Positions 1 through 8,500 of a stretch of 59,387 nt of DNA are shown here, in pieces (positions within the stretch are counted from its first letter, which is position 1; every line of letters begins with the position of its first letter). The position numbers and the translations under genes are program-made. The notes under the pieces are model-generated. The model made no database searches, was not told the origin of the DNA, and worked only from the letters and a program-made list of their open reading frames with translations. The DNA is from Chloroflexota bacterium (GTDB taxonomy: Bacteria; Chloroflexota; Anaerolineae; Caldilineales; Caldilineaceae), in the NCBI GenBank assembly GCA_016861025.1, contig BOKO01000032.1, positions 1 to 59,387 on the forward strand, written 5' to 3'.

Positions 1-126
1 CTCGATGTAGCATGTCGTTGCCTCCTGGTGTAGACCGGTTTCGCAACTACTATGCTACGGAGGTAGCCGCACTTTGACTACTTCAGGGTGCGGCTTTTCC
101 CACTTTTCGATTTATGACCACGTCTC
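1..126 (-). mobile_element. 5' end of an insertion sequence, cut by the window edge
   Basis: The minus strand reads GAGACGTGGTCATAAATC from 126 to 109. The same 18 bases occur at 59267-59284 beside a transposase-like C-terminus, so this is a terminal inverted repeat. Further in there is a hairpin (65-95), an AGGAGG ribosome site (21-26) and an ATG at 13-11 starting MLHR, which runs off the window and is taken as the transposase N-terminus. The element has landed inside the GAF gene that starts at 540. IS family is not resolved. Confidence 0.75.
65..95 (-). promoter_or_regulatory. Hairpin in the leader of the IS transposase
   Basis: AGCCGCAC (65-72) pairs with GTGCGGCT (88-95). It lies between the terminal repeat and the transposase ribosome site. 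Several IS families use such fold-back structures to block translation from readthrough transcripts; that role is inferred here. Read on the plus strand it is followed by a short T-run and could also act as a terminator. Confidence 0.45.
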
Positions 127-540
127 GGCTAACTGCTGCTGACGCACGAGCTGCGCCACGCGCACCGCGGGCGCAGCCTGGGCGGCCAGGTCGTCGAGCA
201 GGCGGCGGTCATCGCTGGAATACTCCTGCTCGCTGCGTCGCTGCCCCAGGTTGATCAGCCCCATCACCTCGCCCTGGTTGATCAACGGCGCCACGATGAG
301 GATGCCTTCTTCCTTCAGACGGCGCAGCGCCGGCGAGTCGAGATTGAGCCGACTCACCTCCACGGCGCCGCTGTGGTGCTGAAAGTAGGCAAGCAGCGGA
401 TCGTGCGGTGCGATGTCCCAACCGAGCAGGATGTCGTGCACCGGCGGCGGGGCGGACGCTGGCATCGTCGGCGCGGCGTCTGTCTTGGGTTTGCGGCGCA
501 GGGGCCAGAAGTTCCAGCCAGAAGTCGTCGTTGTCACCAT
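112..540 (-). pseudogene. GAF-domain fragment of a sensor/PP2C-type phosphatase, truncated by an IS
   Basis: The 142-residue frame holds the second half of a GAF domain (LIVAPLINQGEVMGLINLG, then YSSDDRRLLDDLAAQAAPAVR), which in Chloroflexota phosphatases precedes a coiled linker and a SpoIIE/PP2C domain. Residues 1-35 look unrelated, so the 5' side is also truncated or fused. The frame ends in ETWS-stop, and those last codons and the stop come from the terminal repeat of the insertion sequence at 1-126. No phosphatase or kinase domain remains, so the gene is probably dead. Confidence 0.7.
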
Positions 541-562
541 GCCTCCGATGATAGGTGGTCAG

Positions 563-582
563 CGTCTGGAAGACGTTACGAA
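563..582 (-). promoter_or_regulatory. Conserved box, copy 1 (CGTCT-N6-CGTTACGA)
   Basis: The plus strand reads CGTCT GGAAGA CGTTACGAA, 23-42 bases upstream of the GAF-fragment start. The same box with the same 6-base gap occurs at 5338-5357 and 11945-11964, each ahead of a minus-strand gene. Probably an operator or promoter element; the regulator is unknown. Confidence 0.5.
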
Positions 583-693
583 AAGTGTTACGAGCTGCCG
601 TATGTTTTGGAAGGGAGCTATTGTCGCAGGTCATCGCCTCCGGCGTGACGGACTGCCTGCGGCGGATACCCCCAACTCGAAGTGTATCCGCGC

Positions 694-1113
694 TCAACTC
701 GCTGCTAACTGTCCCGGCAGCGTGATGCTGGCGCCAAATTGCAACAGCAGATCGAGCCAGTCATGGACATTCCATTCTTCAACGATCCTGCCATCCACAA
801 GACGAAAGAGCGCCATGGAAGTGAGCTTGATCGGTTTGCCAGTCGGCGGTACAGCACCCACCGGTGTCCAGAACTCGCCTCGATGAGTGGCGCGGATTGT
901 CCACCGGAGCAGCACCTTGTCGTCTTCTGCGACGATCTGCTCGATGGTGAAATGCTTGTCCGGGAACGCAGCACGCTCCATCCGCTGCCATTCCTTGTGG
1001 ATCGCCGCGTGCTCTGGGCTGCAAGTCTCATCCATGACATCTAGATCATACGGCGCGTTGTGCGATTGCAGAAAATAACGCAATACAACTGCCTTGTTGG
1101 CTTCACTGCTCAT
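694..1113 (-). CDS. SnoaL-like/ester cyclase family protein (NTF2 fold)
   Basis: 139 residues, the usual length for SnoaL-like polyketide-cyclase or steroid-isomerase folds. Visible hallmarks are an N-terminal helix with VLRYFLQSHN, a central KVLLRWTIRATHRGEF strand pair, and the C-terminal RIVEEWNVHDWLDLLLQFG typical of these small alpha+beta cone proteins. AGGAGG sits 7 bases before the ATG. No signal peptide, so cytoplasmic. The fold family is clear; the substrate cannot be predicted, and most members of this clade have no assigned reaction. It stands alone between two decayed sensor fragments. Confidence 0.8.
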   Translation of the reverse strand: MSSEANKAVVLRYFLQSHNAPYDLDVMDETCSPEHAAIHKEWQRMERAAFPDKHFTIEQIVAEDDKVLLRWTIRATHRGEFWTPVGAVPPTGKPIKLTSMALFRLVDGRIVEEWNVHDWLDLLLQFGASITLPGQLAAS

Positions 1114-1277
1114 ATGATTCCTCCTCTCTGGTTATGTCTTGTCTGCCTGTGTGGTGAATCTCGGCTTTCTCATCGGGCTACACTGCAATTTAGGGGCGTG
1201 CGTCGCACTGACAACGCTCCGCTGGCTTGCATAGCCGACGCGCCTGCCACTGCTGTCTCGAACTCAGTAAACGCTGG

Positions 1278-1440
1278 TCAGGCTGGCCGTTCTGGCTTGC
1301 GCAGCCACACCTTGACACGCTCCGGCTGCAACGTCTCTTCTACAATCCGCGCCAACTCCGTAGTCAGCGTGTTCATATCTGTCTCATCGCGCGCAGTGAT
1401 CGCAAACTGCGCCAGCACCTGTTGCGCGTCATCTATTCGT
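1278..1440 (-). pseudogene. Sensor-family fragment (linker before GAF)
   Basis: The frame reads DAQQVLAQFAITARDETDMN, then ARIVEETLQPERVKVWLRK and stops. This matches the cytoplasmic linker seen at 4791-5267 and 13775-14186 (RKKYDAQQVL, TARDETD, VSIWL). No membrane or GAF part remains. The rest of 1114-1583 shows no supported gene. Confidence 0.65.
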
Positions 1441-1583
1441 CGTTCGCCACACTGTTCATCCCCGTGTCTGTCTCCACCCAACGCCGGCCGGTCGTCGCTA
1501 TCTCACTATCTCAGTAGCAGGGGCGCGGCACGCTGCGATTTGGAAAAAGTCTGCTGGGGTCAATTTACTACACTACCCCGTGC

Positions 1584-3509
1584 TCACCAGCGGAACCCAA
1601 ACAAATTCCAATAGTTCAACCAGGGAATAAAGAGCAGGCAGACCCCGGTGAACAGACCGTAGAACGCCAGCCCGCGCCCGGACCAGGCGCGGCGCCGCCA
1701 CCCCAGCAGACCCACCACGATCAGCCCCACGGTGAGCGCCGTGGTGAGCAGGGGAAGCGCGACCAGCGCCGTCATCCAAGTGGGCATCCCGATGGCGAAG
1801 TCGACATTGGCGGCTCCGCTGACTACCCACTGCAAGACCAGGAAGAAGGTGACGAGAAAGGTGAAGTTCAACGCCGCCGTCGCCGTCAGCAGCCACAGAC
1901 CGCGGCGGGACAGCCGGCTGGCAGGCGGATGACGCAGGCCGATGACCGTTCCTGCCACGGCGCTCCCCAGGAAGATGGCCGCGAACGCGACCAACATCAA
2001 CATGTGCGCCTGGCCGGTGTCATACCAGGCCACCTTTTCCGTCACCCAGGCGCCGACGGCGAAGCCTGCCGGTCGGCCCGGCTCCTCCTCCCAGAAGACG
2101 TAGTCCATCTCACCATCGCTGGTGCGGTAGTAGCGCGGGGCAATCTCGACCAGTTCGTGGTTCGTTGCCGCATCCGGCCCGAACTGCACCAGCAGCCGCC
2201 CGTCGGCTTGCGCCGTGACCTGTGGATAGTCGGGCCAGGGTAAGCGCAGCAGTTTGGCGACTGTTTGGCGCGAGTAGTCGGTCAGCCGGTAGACCCCCGC
2301 CAGCGCCTGACCCCGCTCCGCCGCGCCGGGCTGGGAGGGCGCCAGGTGCGGCGCGACGGGAAAGCGCCGATCCAGAAACTCGGCCATGACCGCATTGCCC
2401 AGCCCGAAGCCGTCGTCCAGGTTGTAGGCCAGGAAGAAGCCGATCCCATCTTCTGGCAGCAGGACGATGCGACTGAGTGCGCCCGCGGCGGCGCCATCTT
2501 TCCAGACTCCCGCCACCCCTGGCCGGGTCACCACGTCCCAGCCATAGGCGACGCCGGGCGTTCCTTCCCGATAGGTGAAGTGGGTGTCGAGCAGGCTCGC
2601 CGCGGCGTCCGGCGACAGGATCGGGCTGCCACCGCCCAGCAGCGCCAGCATGAAGCGGGCCATGTCCGGCGCAGTGGCGGTCAGCGACCGTGAAGGCGGA
2701 TCCTGCCACAGCGGCAGCGGCACTGGTTGGTGGTTCTCCCCGTCGAACTCATAGCCGGTCACCAGCCCCGCGGGCTGCGGCGGCGGCTGCACGAAGCTGC
2801 TGCGGGTCATCCCCAACGGCTGGAAGATGTTGCGGTCGATGTACTCAGCGAAGGGGACGCCACTGATGTCTTCCACCATCTGTCCCGCGAGATTGAAAGC
2901 CGCGTTGCTGTAGAGCGTCTGCTGGCCGGGCGGGAAGACGCGGGCGGGTGGATGGTCGTTGAGAAAGCGGGCGTTACCCACCAGGTCAGCGGGTTTGGCC
3001 GCCGCCGTGCCGATGTCGTCCAGGTCCCAATCCAGCCCGGCGCTGTGGGTGAGGAGTTGGTCGGCGGTGATCGGCTGGCCAAACGCTTCCGGCAGCCGAT
3101 AGCTGCGCAGGTAGGTGTTGGCGTCGGCGTGCAAATCGAGCTTGCCCTGCTCGGCCAACTGCATGAGCGCGACGGCGGTCACCGGCTTGGAGAGGGACAT
3201 CACCCGCCATAGGCTGGATTCGACATTCACGGGCGTCTGCTGCGCCAGGTCGGCCAGGCCGAATGCCCTGGCGTAGGCGATCTGGCCATCTTGCACCAGC
3301 AAGAAGACCGCGCCGGGGATGTGCGCCGCCGCCATTTGCTCCTCGATCAACGGCTCCAGCCACGTGGCCAGTTCAGCCGGGTCGAGGGGGGCGGCTTGGG
3401 CACGCAGCAGGGCAGCAGTGCTTGCCGCGGCTGGCCGAGCAGGAGGCGACAACAACAGGCTAACAACGATCAACAGTACGAGCATTTGGACGACGCGCCT
3501 GCGCAGCAT
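1584..3509 (-). CDS. Membrane-anchored serine hydrolase, class C beta-lactamase/penicillin-binding-like
   Basis: 641 residues from the ATG at 3509, preceded by GAGGAGGG. Residues 1-30 are a signal peptide (VVQMLVLLIVVSLLLS). Residues about 40-390 form a beta-lactamase class C/D-Ala-D-Ala carboxypeptidase domain: SxxK motif SLSK with Ser105 and Lys108, and Tyr-Ser-Asn at 200-202. A linker domain follows (about 400-500), then four hydrophobic segments (about 510-641) that would anchor the C-terminus in the membrane. The catalytic domain should face outwards. Chloroflexota have many such proteins; substrates may be peptides or esters and true beta-lactamase activity is not implied. It stands alone. 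3510-3709 holds only short repeats of the type GCAAAG. Confidence 0.88.
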   Translation of the reverse strand: MLRRRVVQMLVLLIVVSLLLSPPARPAAASTAALLRAQAAPLDPAELATWLEPLIEEQMAAAHIPGAVFLLVQDGQIAYARAFGLADLAQQTPVNVESSLWRVMSLSKPVTAVALMQLAEQGKLDLHADANTYLRSYRLPEAFGQPITADQLLTHSAGLDWDLDDIGTAAAKPADLVGNARFLNDHPPARVFPPGQQTLYSNAAFNLAGQMVEDISGVPFAEYIDRNIFQPLGMTRSSFVQPPPQPAGLVTGYEFDGENHQPVPLPLWQDPPSRSLTATAPDMARFMLALLGGGSPILSPDAAASLLDTHFTYREGTPGVAYGWDVVTRPGVAGVWKDGAAAGALSRIVLLPEDGIGFFLAYNLDDGFGLGNAVMAEFLDRRFPVAPHLAPSQPGAAERGQALAGVYRLTDYSRQTVAKLLRLPWPDYPQVTAQADGRLLVQFGPDAATNHELVEIAPRYYRTSDGEMDYVFWEEEPGRPAGFAVGAWVTEKVAWYDTGQAHMLMLVAFAAIFLGSAVAGTVIGLRHPPASRLSRRGLWLLTATAALNFTFLVTFFLVLQWVVSGAANVDFAIGMPTWMTALVALPLLTTALTVGLIVVGLLGWRRRAWSGRGLAFYGLFTGVCLLFIPWLNYWNLFGFRW

Positions 3510-3709
3510 TGGCAACCCTCCTCGCAGTTCAAACACCGTTCTCTAGTTCTAGCGGCAATAGGCTTATATCATGCAAAGATGCAAAGGCGCAAAGACGTTT
3601 CTCCTGGCGTCTTGGCGTGAGATTCCTTACTCGCCGATAGAGACTGCTCCGTCACGTGCCACACGTGGCTGCCTGTCATCGCGCACGCCGCAGGTGGAGA
3701 TGAGATGCT

Positions 3710-4792
3710 TCATGCACCTCCTTGCCACAGTGCGCGGCAATCCAGATCGTCGCACGCGGTCAGGGAGCGCTGGAGCATGGTCAGCCAGGCGGAGATCCAG
3801 CGCTCGTTGATGCCACCGCGACAGTACTCCACGGCGACGTAGACGCCCATCGGCAGGCACAGCCGGTAATCTTCGACCAGCCGTTGCCAGGTGTAGCCCT
3901 GCACGCCGTGCTCCACGAGCCGGGCGTGGTAGCGTGCCAGGACGGGCATTTCCCATTGACGGCGCAGGTCGGTCGGCCAGTCCAGCACCATAGCGTAGGC
4001 CAGATCGTATACGCCCAGCCAGGTGGTCAGGCTCCAGTCAAAGGGCTGGCGGTCGATGATGTACAACGGATGCTGGCCTTCGCGTGGCACAAGGATGTTC
4101 TGTTCGCCGGTGTCGCCGTGGATCAGTGTGAAGCCGTTGGGGTCGCCTGTCCGCTCGATCATCGCATGCGGGTGCCGGGCAAATAGATCGCGCATGAGGT
4201 CTGGCCAGTGCGGCTGCAACTCATGCGAGAAGCGCCGCAGGATGTGAGCGACCCCTGGCTCGGCGATGGCGACGAAGCTCTGAATGTGGTCAGCGCTGTG
4301 CATGGGCGCGCCAGCCTCGGCCAGCCGTTCACCGCACCACCAGTGAGCGTGCAGTGTGGCCAGTCCCTCGGCCAGCGCCAGCCCAAAGGCCAAGGTCGGC
4401 TCCTTCTCGGACGCGTTGACGTGCGTCGCTGAGACGTCGTCCAGCAGGACGTGGTAGCGCTGCAAAGCCGGCGACCAAGCAGCGTCATAGCAGCGCAGCA
4501 GCGGCGCGTCGGGCGCGTTCACATAGTCGCGGGTGTAGTAGTGGACCTCGGACGGGCCAAAGAACTCGCCATCGCCCAGGTCTGTATTGACCAGCTTGAG
4601 GAAGAGCCGCGCGGGCCGCTCGCCCTGGGCGTCCGGTGCATAGCGCAGGTGCAGCGTGCAGTTGCGGGACCAGTTGCCGCGGCCCGCGTTCATGTCACAC
4701 CCTGTCACTGCGCCGCGCGTCAGCGCGCCGCTGCGGCTGAGCACCTCCGTCAGCCACGCGGTTGAAACCTGGTCGAGATTCGTGATCACCAT
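3710..4792 (-). CDS. Aminoglycoside phosphotransferase/choline-kinase-like kinase
   Basis: 360 residues from the ATG at 4792, chosen because GAAAGGG lies 8 bases upstream; a longer in-frame start at 4813 has none. The fold is a small-molecule kinase: the N-lobe has the RLFLKLV lysine strand near residue 66, the catalytic loop is HGDTGEQN (225-232, Asp227 and Asn232), and the metal-binding Asp is in IIDRQPFDW (Asp247). The DRQ in place of DxE/DWE and the W-rich middle resemble ecdysteroid-kinase-like (EcKL/DUF1679-type) phosphotransferases more than classical resistance enzymes. The substrate is unknown. The gene begins where a broken sensor gene ends. Confidence 0.82.
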   Translation of the reverse strand: MVITNLDQVSTAWLTEVLSRSGALTRGAVTGCDMNAGRGNWSRNCTLHLRYAPDAQGERPARLFLKLVNTDLGDGEFFGPSEVHYYTRDYVNAPDAPLLRCYDAAWSPALQRYHVLLDDVSATHVNASEKEPTLAFGLALAEGLATLHAHWWCGERLAEAGAPMHSADHIQSFVAIAEPGVAHILRRFSHELQPHWPDLMRDLFARHPHAMIERTGDPNGFTLIHGDTGEQNILVPREGQHPLYIIDRQPFDWSLTTWLGVYDLAYAMVLDWPTDLRRQWEMPVLARYHARLVEHGVQGYTWQRLVEDYRLCLPMGVYVAVEYCRGGINERWISAWLTMLQRSLTACDDLDCRALWQGGA

Positions 4793-5267
4793 CGTCGCGT
4801 CCCTTTCAACCAAACCTTCACCTCTTCTGGTTCCAGCGTTTCCTGCAACACCTGCGCCAACTCCGCAGCAGCACGTTCATGTCCGTCTCATCCCGCGCAG
4901 TGAGCGCGAACTGCGTCAGCACCTGCTGGGCGTCGTACTTCTTGCGGTAGAAGCGCCGATCGATGATCGCCTGGATGCAGCGGCGCAAAGGCGTGAACAG
5001 CGCCGCAATCGCCAGTGTCGATTGCTCGATGCCAGCCAGCGCGCCGACCAGCCCCTGTAAGAGGATCACGCTGCCAAAGTAGACCAGCGCCAACAGCATG
5101 GTCAGCACCGTGTGCATCAGCCGGTCGACCAGCGCTGCGCCCCAGGCGGCAAAGCCTTACACGGCAAGCAGCCACAACAGCGCACGAAAGAACGCCTCCG
5201 AGCGGTGCACCAGCGGCGTCAGTGTGGTTGCATCAGGTTGGTGGTTCACAGCCGTCAAGTTTGCCAT
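4791..5267 (-). pseudogene. Broken membrane sensor gene of the dispersed family
   Basis: The ATG at 5267 gives MANLTAVNHQPDATT and runs 36 codons to an in-frame TAA (5159-5157). The same frame continues as a membrane part (LTMLLALVYFGSVILLQG) and the linker DRRFYRKKYDAQQVL, TARDETD. Near 4870 the frame shifts, and the third frame reads LQETLEPEEVKVWL before running into the next gene's ribosome site. The N-terminal 17 residues match the start of the broken lipoprotein at 11874 (MANLTTVNQQPDTTT). Clearly non-functional. Confidence 0.75.
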
Positions 5268-5337
5268 CAATTGCGCAGCGTCTCCAGCGAGTGTCGATCT
5301 GGGCGCTTAGCTGTTTCTGTGAAGCATATCATCCCAA

Positions 5338-5357
5338 CGTCTCCAAAACGTTACGAT
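5338..5357 (-). promoter_or_regulatory. Conserved box, copy 2 (CGTCT-N6-CGTTACGA)
   Basis: The plus strand reads CGTCT CCAAAA CGTTACGAT, 71-90 bases upstream of the ATG at 5267, exactly the distance seen for copy 3 and its ATG at 11874. The sequence around it (about 5221-5410) also aligns with 11830-12010, so the two loci share a promoter region and the first 17 codons. Confidence 0.55.
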
Positions 5358-5448
5358 ATGGATTATGCTCGAAAAGCCGTTGTGGACGAATTGGCTTGCG
5401 CAGAAATAGCTGGACAAGCTGGTACAGGCAGGCGTAAGTAAATCTACG

Positions 5449-5548
5449 GTAGGTACATCGATACATCGTGTCTGGTTGATGTGACACAGAAAGACACAAT
5501 GTATTGATGTCCCTACGACGGCATTTGCTTCACTTGCGCCGACGAGAA
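5449..5548. repeat. Inverted-repeat element, short copy, just 3' of the LPAVQR gene
   Basis: GTAGGTACATCGATACATCG (from 5449) pairs with the region ending CAATGTATTGATGTCCCTAC (5497-5516), making a 68-base hairpin. Towards the gene it continues as a block that reads TTCTCGTCGGCGCAAGTGAA on the minus strand, starting directly after the stop codon at 5549. Both parts recur at 16837-17065 after the stop of another LPAVQR-tailed gene. Confidence 0.7.
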
Positions 5549-8500
5549 CTAACGCTGCACCGCCGGCAAGTAGACGTTGAGCAGCGGCAGCACACCGCAG
5601 CTTGCCGCGCTGCGCGTTGAGAACGAATTCGCGTTGTATGCTTCCACCGCATAGCAGACCTCGCGCCCGCGCGTCACCTGGACGTCGGTGAAGTTGTTGA
5701 TGCTGGCTTCGCCCACCAGCTCGAAGGGGCCGGTTGCTGCATCCCCGCGCAGAATGCGATAGCCGCTCACGTACTCGTCGGGCGCACCCACCCAGGCAAT
5801 CGCCAGCGCATCGAGATACTCGCCGCTTTCGGTGACGCTGCCCATGACCGGCGTGCTCAGATGACCCAACGTCAGCGCGGCGCGGTCGTTCCCTGTGCTC
5901 TGGTTCTCGCCGGTTGTCGTCAGTATGGCGTTGAGCGTCTGCTCGCCGCCGCTGGCTGGATAGGGTATCTGCAACGTGAAGCTTTCCCCAAAACCGAGCG
6001 CGTGCGGCAGCGGCGCGGACGCGATGAGTGCACCGCTGCCCGTCTCGCCCGCATACAACGCCACGGTGACGCCCGTTGCGGCGCCGCGCCCCATGTTGCG
6101 CACAGTCACGGTGACGGTCACCACTTCACCCGGCGCGGGTGATGTCGCCGTCGCCGTGAGCGGCTCCATGGCGGGGTCTGCCGCCGTCGCCACCGTGAGC
6201 GCATCGACCGGTGCATCGGCCATGCTCAAGACCGTCTCCTCTGCCGCCATCGTGCTCTGGCTTGCATCGATGCGGCGCAGCGTCGACGCGTTGACCGCCG
6301 TGGTGCGCGCCACTTTGAGCACCGCGGCCACGCCATCCAGCGGACTAACCGCCAGCGCCGGCAGCCAGTTCTCGCGCGGCTCGTCGGTCAGGTAGAGCGG
6401 CGGCGAGAAGGCGGCGCCGCCCATCTGCTGGCTCAACGCAAGCTGACCCAGGCTGCTGTTGTCTTCGCCGGACTCGAAACGGCGGAAGAGCAGCAGCGAT
6501 TCCTGACCCTGGGTGGCAAGAATGGGGCGCTCGGCGTAGACAGCCCCGCCGTCGTCGCCGGGCAAGGGCGCCGCCTGCCACTGACCGTCCTGCCACAGCG
6601 CCGTCCAGAGCACGCCGTTGGCGCCCAACAGCGCCACCGTCCCATCGGCGCTGGCCTCGCGCACGAGGAAAGCGAGATGGAGGACGCCAGCGCCAACACT
6701 GATGGCGGGCGAGTCCACCGCGTGCGGCAGTGCGGTTGTATCCAGCAACACCCACTGGCTGCCGTCGTGATACGCCACAGCCACGCTGCGGTCGGCGGAT
6801 GTGAGCAGGTCGGCGTCGGCGTCGTGGCTCCAGGCCAGGTAGGGGCGAGGCGGATTGGCGCTCAGATCATAGGTGGCTTGCACATCGCCGTTCAGCCCGC
6901 CGCTGCCCGCCGTCAGCAGCTCGAACGCGCCGAACACACCGGCATTCGGGTCGAAGCGGGCGACGGCGATGCGCTGGTCGGCGCGGGTGGCGGCGTTGCC
7001 GTCCGGGTCGCGCGTCCAGGCCAGCACGGCGCCGGCGCTGCTGGCTGCCAGCGCGGGCAAGCCATCGCCCACCTGGTCGGCGGTGAGATAGACCGGCGCT
7101 CTCCAGGCTGTTCCGTTCCACGTGCTGTAGGCGATCTCCTGGCGGCGCAGATGCGCGTTCAGGTCTGGCCCCAGCGCCGATGCTTCGGCGGGCGTGAGCA
7201 TGTTCTCCACCCAGGCCACGATCGGCGTCGCCTGCGGCCCGGCAAAGCCAACCACCGGCGTGCGGGCGCCGTGCGTTGGGTTGGAGAGGGCAATGGGCGC
7301 GCTCCATGCTGCCGTGCTCGCTGTGCGGAAGCGCGCCAGCACCTGCACCTGAGGTGTTGCACCGGGCGCTGCGGTGTTTTCGACGTAAGCGGAAAGCTGC
7401 GTGCCATCGGGCGCAATGGCGATGGCGGGCGACGCCAGCAGAGCGGGCACGCTGGGAGTGATCGGCTCGCTGGCGAAGGCACGGCGCCCTTCGGTGTTGA
7501 TGATGTTCAGGCAGCCGTTGTATTTGGCGATCTCTTTGGTTTCGCTCCACTCTGCCGCGCCGCCCAGCCCGCCGAACGCCTCGGCAAAGGCGCGCACGGA
7601 GAAAATCATCTGCAAACAGGCGTCGAGTTTTGCCTGCTGTTGGGGCAGCACCTGCAAGGAGAAGGGCACGCCTAACTCGGCATCCACGCGTGAGGTGGCG
7701 CCCGCCTGCGCCAACCCTTGCAGCAGCCGCAGACCAACGCCCAGCTCGGCGTGCGCGTTGCCGGTTGCTTCGATGATGGCGGACAGTCCGGGGCGCAGCG
7801 GTTGAATGTAGCCGCCGATGGTCACCGCGCCGCCGATGCCTGCGCTGCCATGCACGGTGACATCCACCAGCCCGAAGAAGGTGATCACCGGCACGCTGAG
7901 GAAAGGCGTCGGCGCGTAGTATTTCGGCGCCAGCGGATAGGGTCCCAGCGGGAAGCCGACGCTGTTGAGGTTTGCCACGGGCAGGTAGAGATCGGGTTTG
8001 TAGATGTCGATGCCGGTGTCGCGTGGGATCACCTCTTCGTTCATCAGCTCGGCCTCGGCGATAGCGCGCACGGCGCGGATGTTGGCAAAGCCGTCGAGAC
8101 TCAACGTGCCCACGACGCGGATGCCGGCGTTGAGGCGGTTGTGGTAGCGACCCAGATAAGGCAGCGCCGTGACGTTCGTGGGCGGCAGCATGAAGTCGGC
8201 GGGCAGGATGTCGCGGATGTAGGGAATGGTGGCCTGGATGCGGTAGGTTCTGGCGTTGCTGTCCCAGACGATGGAGTCGGGCTGGAAGACATCCTTGGGG
8301 AAGGGATTGGGGATGACTTCGATGTCGTGCATGATGGGGCAACCGGCGACGCCATTGACATACGGTGTGGCGACAATTGTGGCGTGGCGCGCACCGCGGC
8401 TGGCGGGCAGGCGACCGACATCAAACGTGAAACTCCACGGCGCGGTCGTATCTTCACCGCTGGCGACGGTGTTGATATTCCAGTCCAGCACCTCGAAGAC

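Noticed and set aside
694..1113. SnoaL-like gene as part of a polyketide cluster
   Set aside because: No synthase, transferase or regulator of that kind lies nearby; the fold alone says little.
3710..4792. Aminoglycoside resistance gene
   Set aside because: The catalytic loop fits the fold, but the metal motif and middle region are unlike known APH resistance enzymes, and the fold is common in housekeeping kinases.
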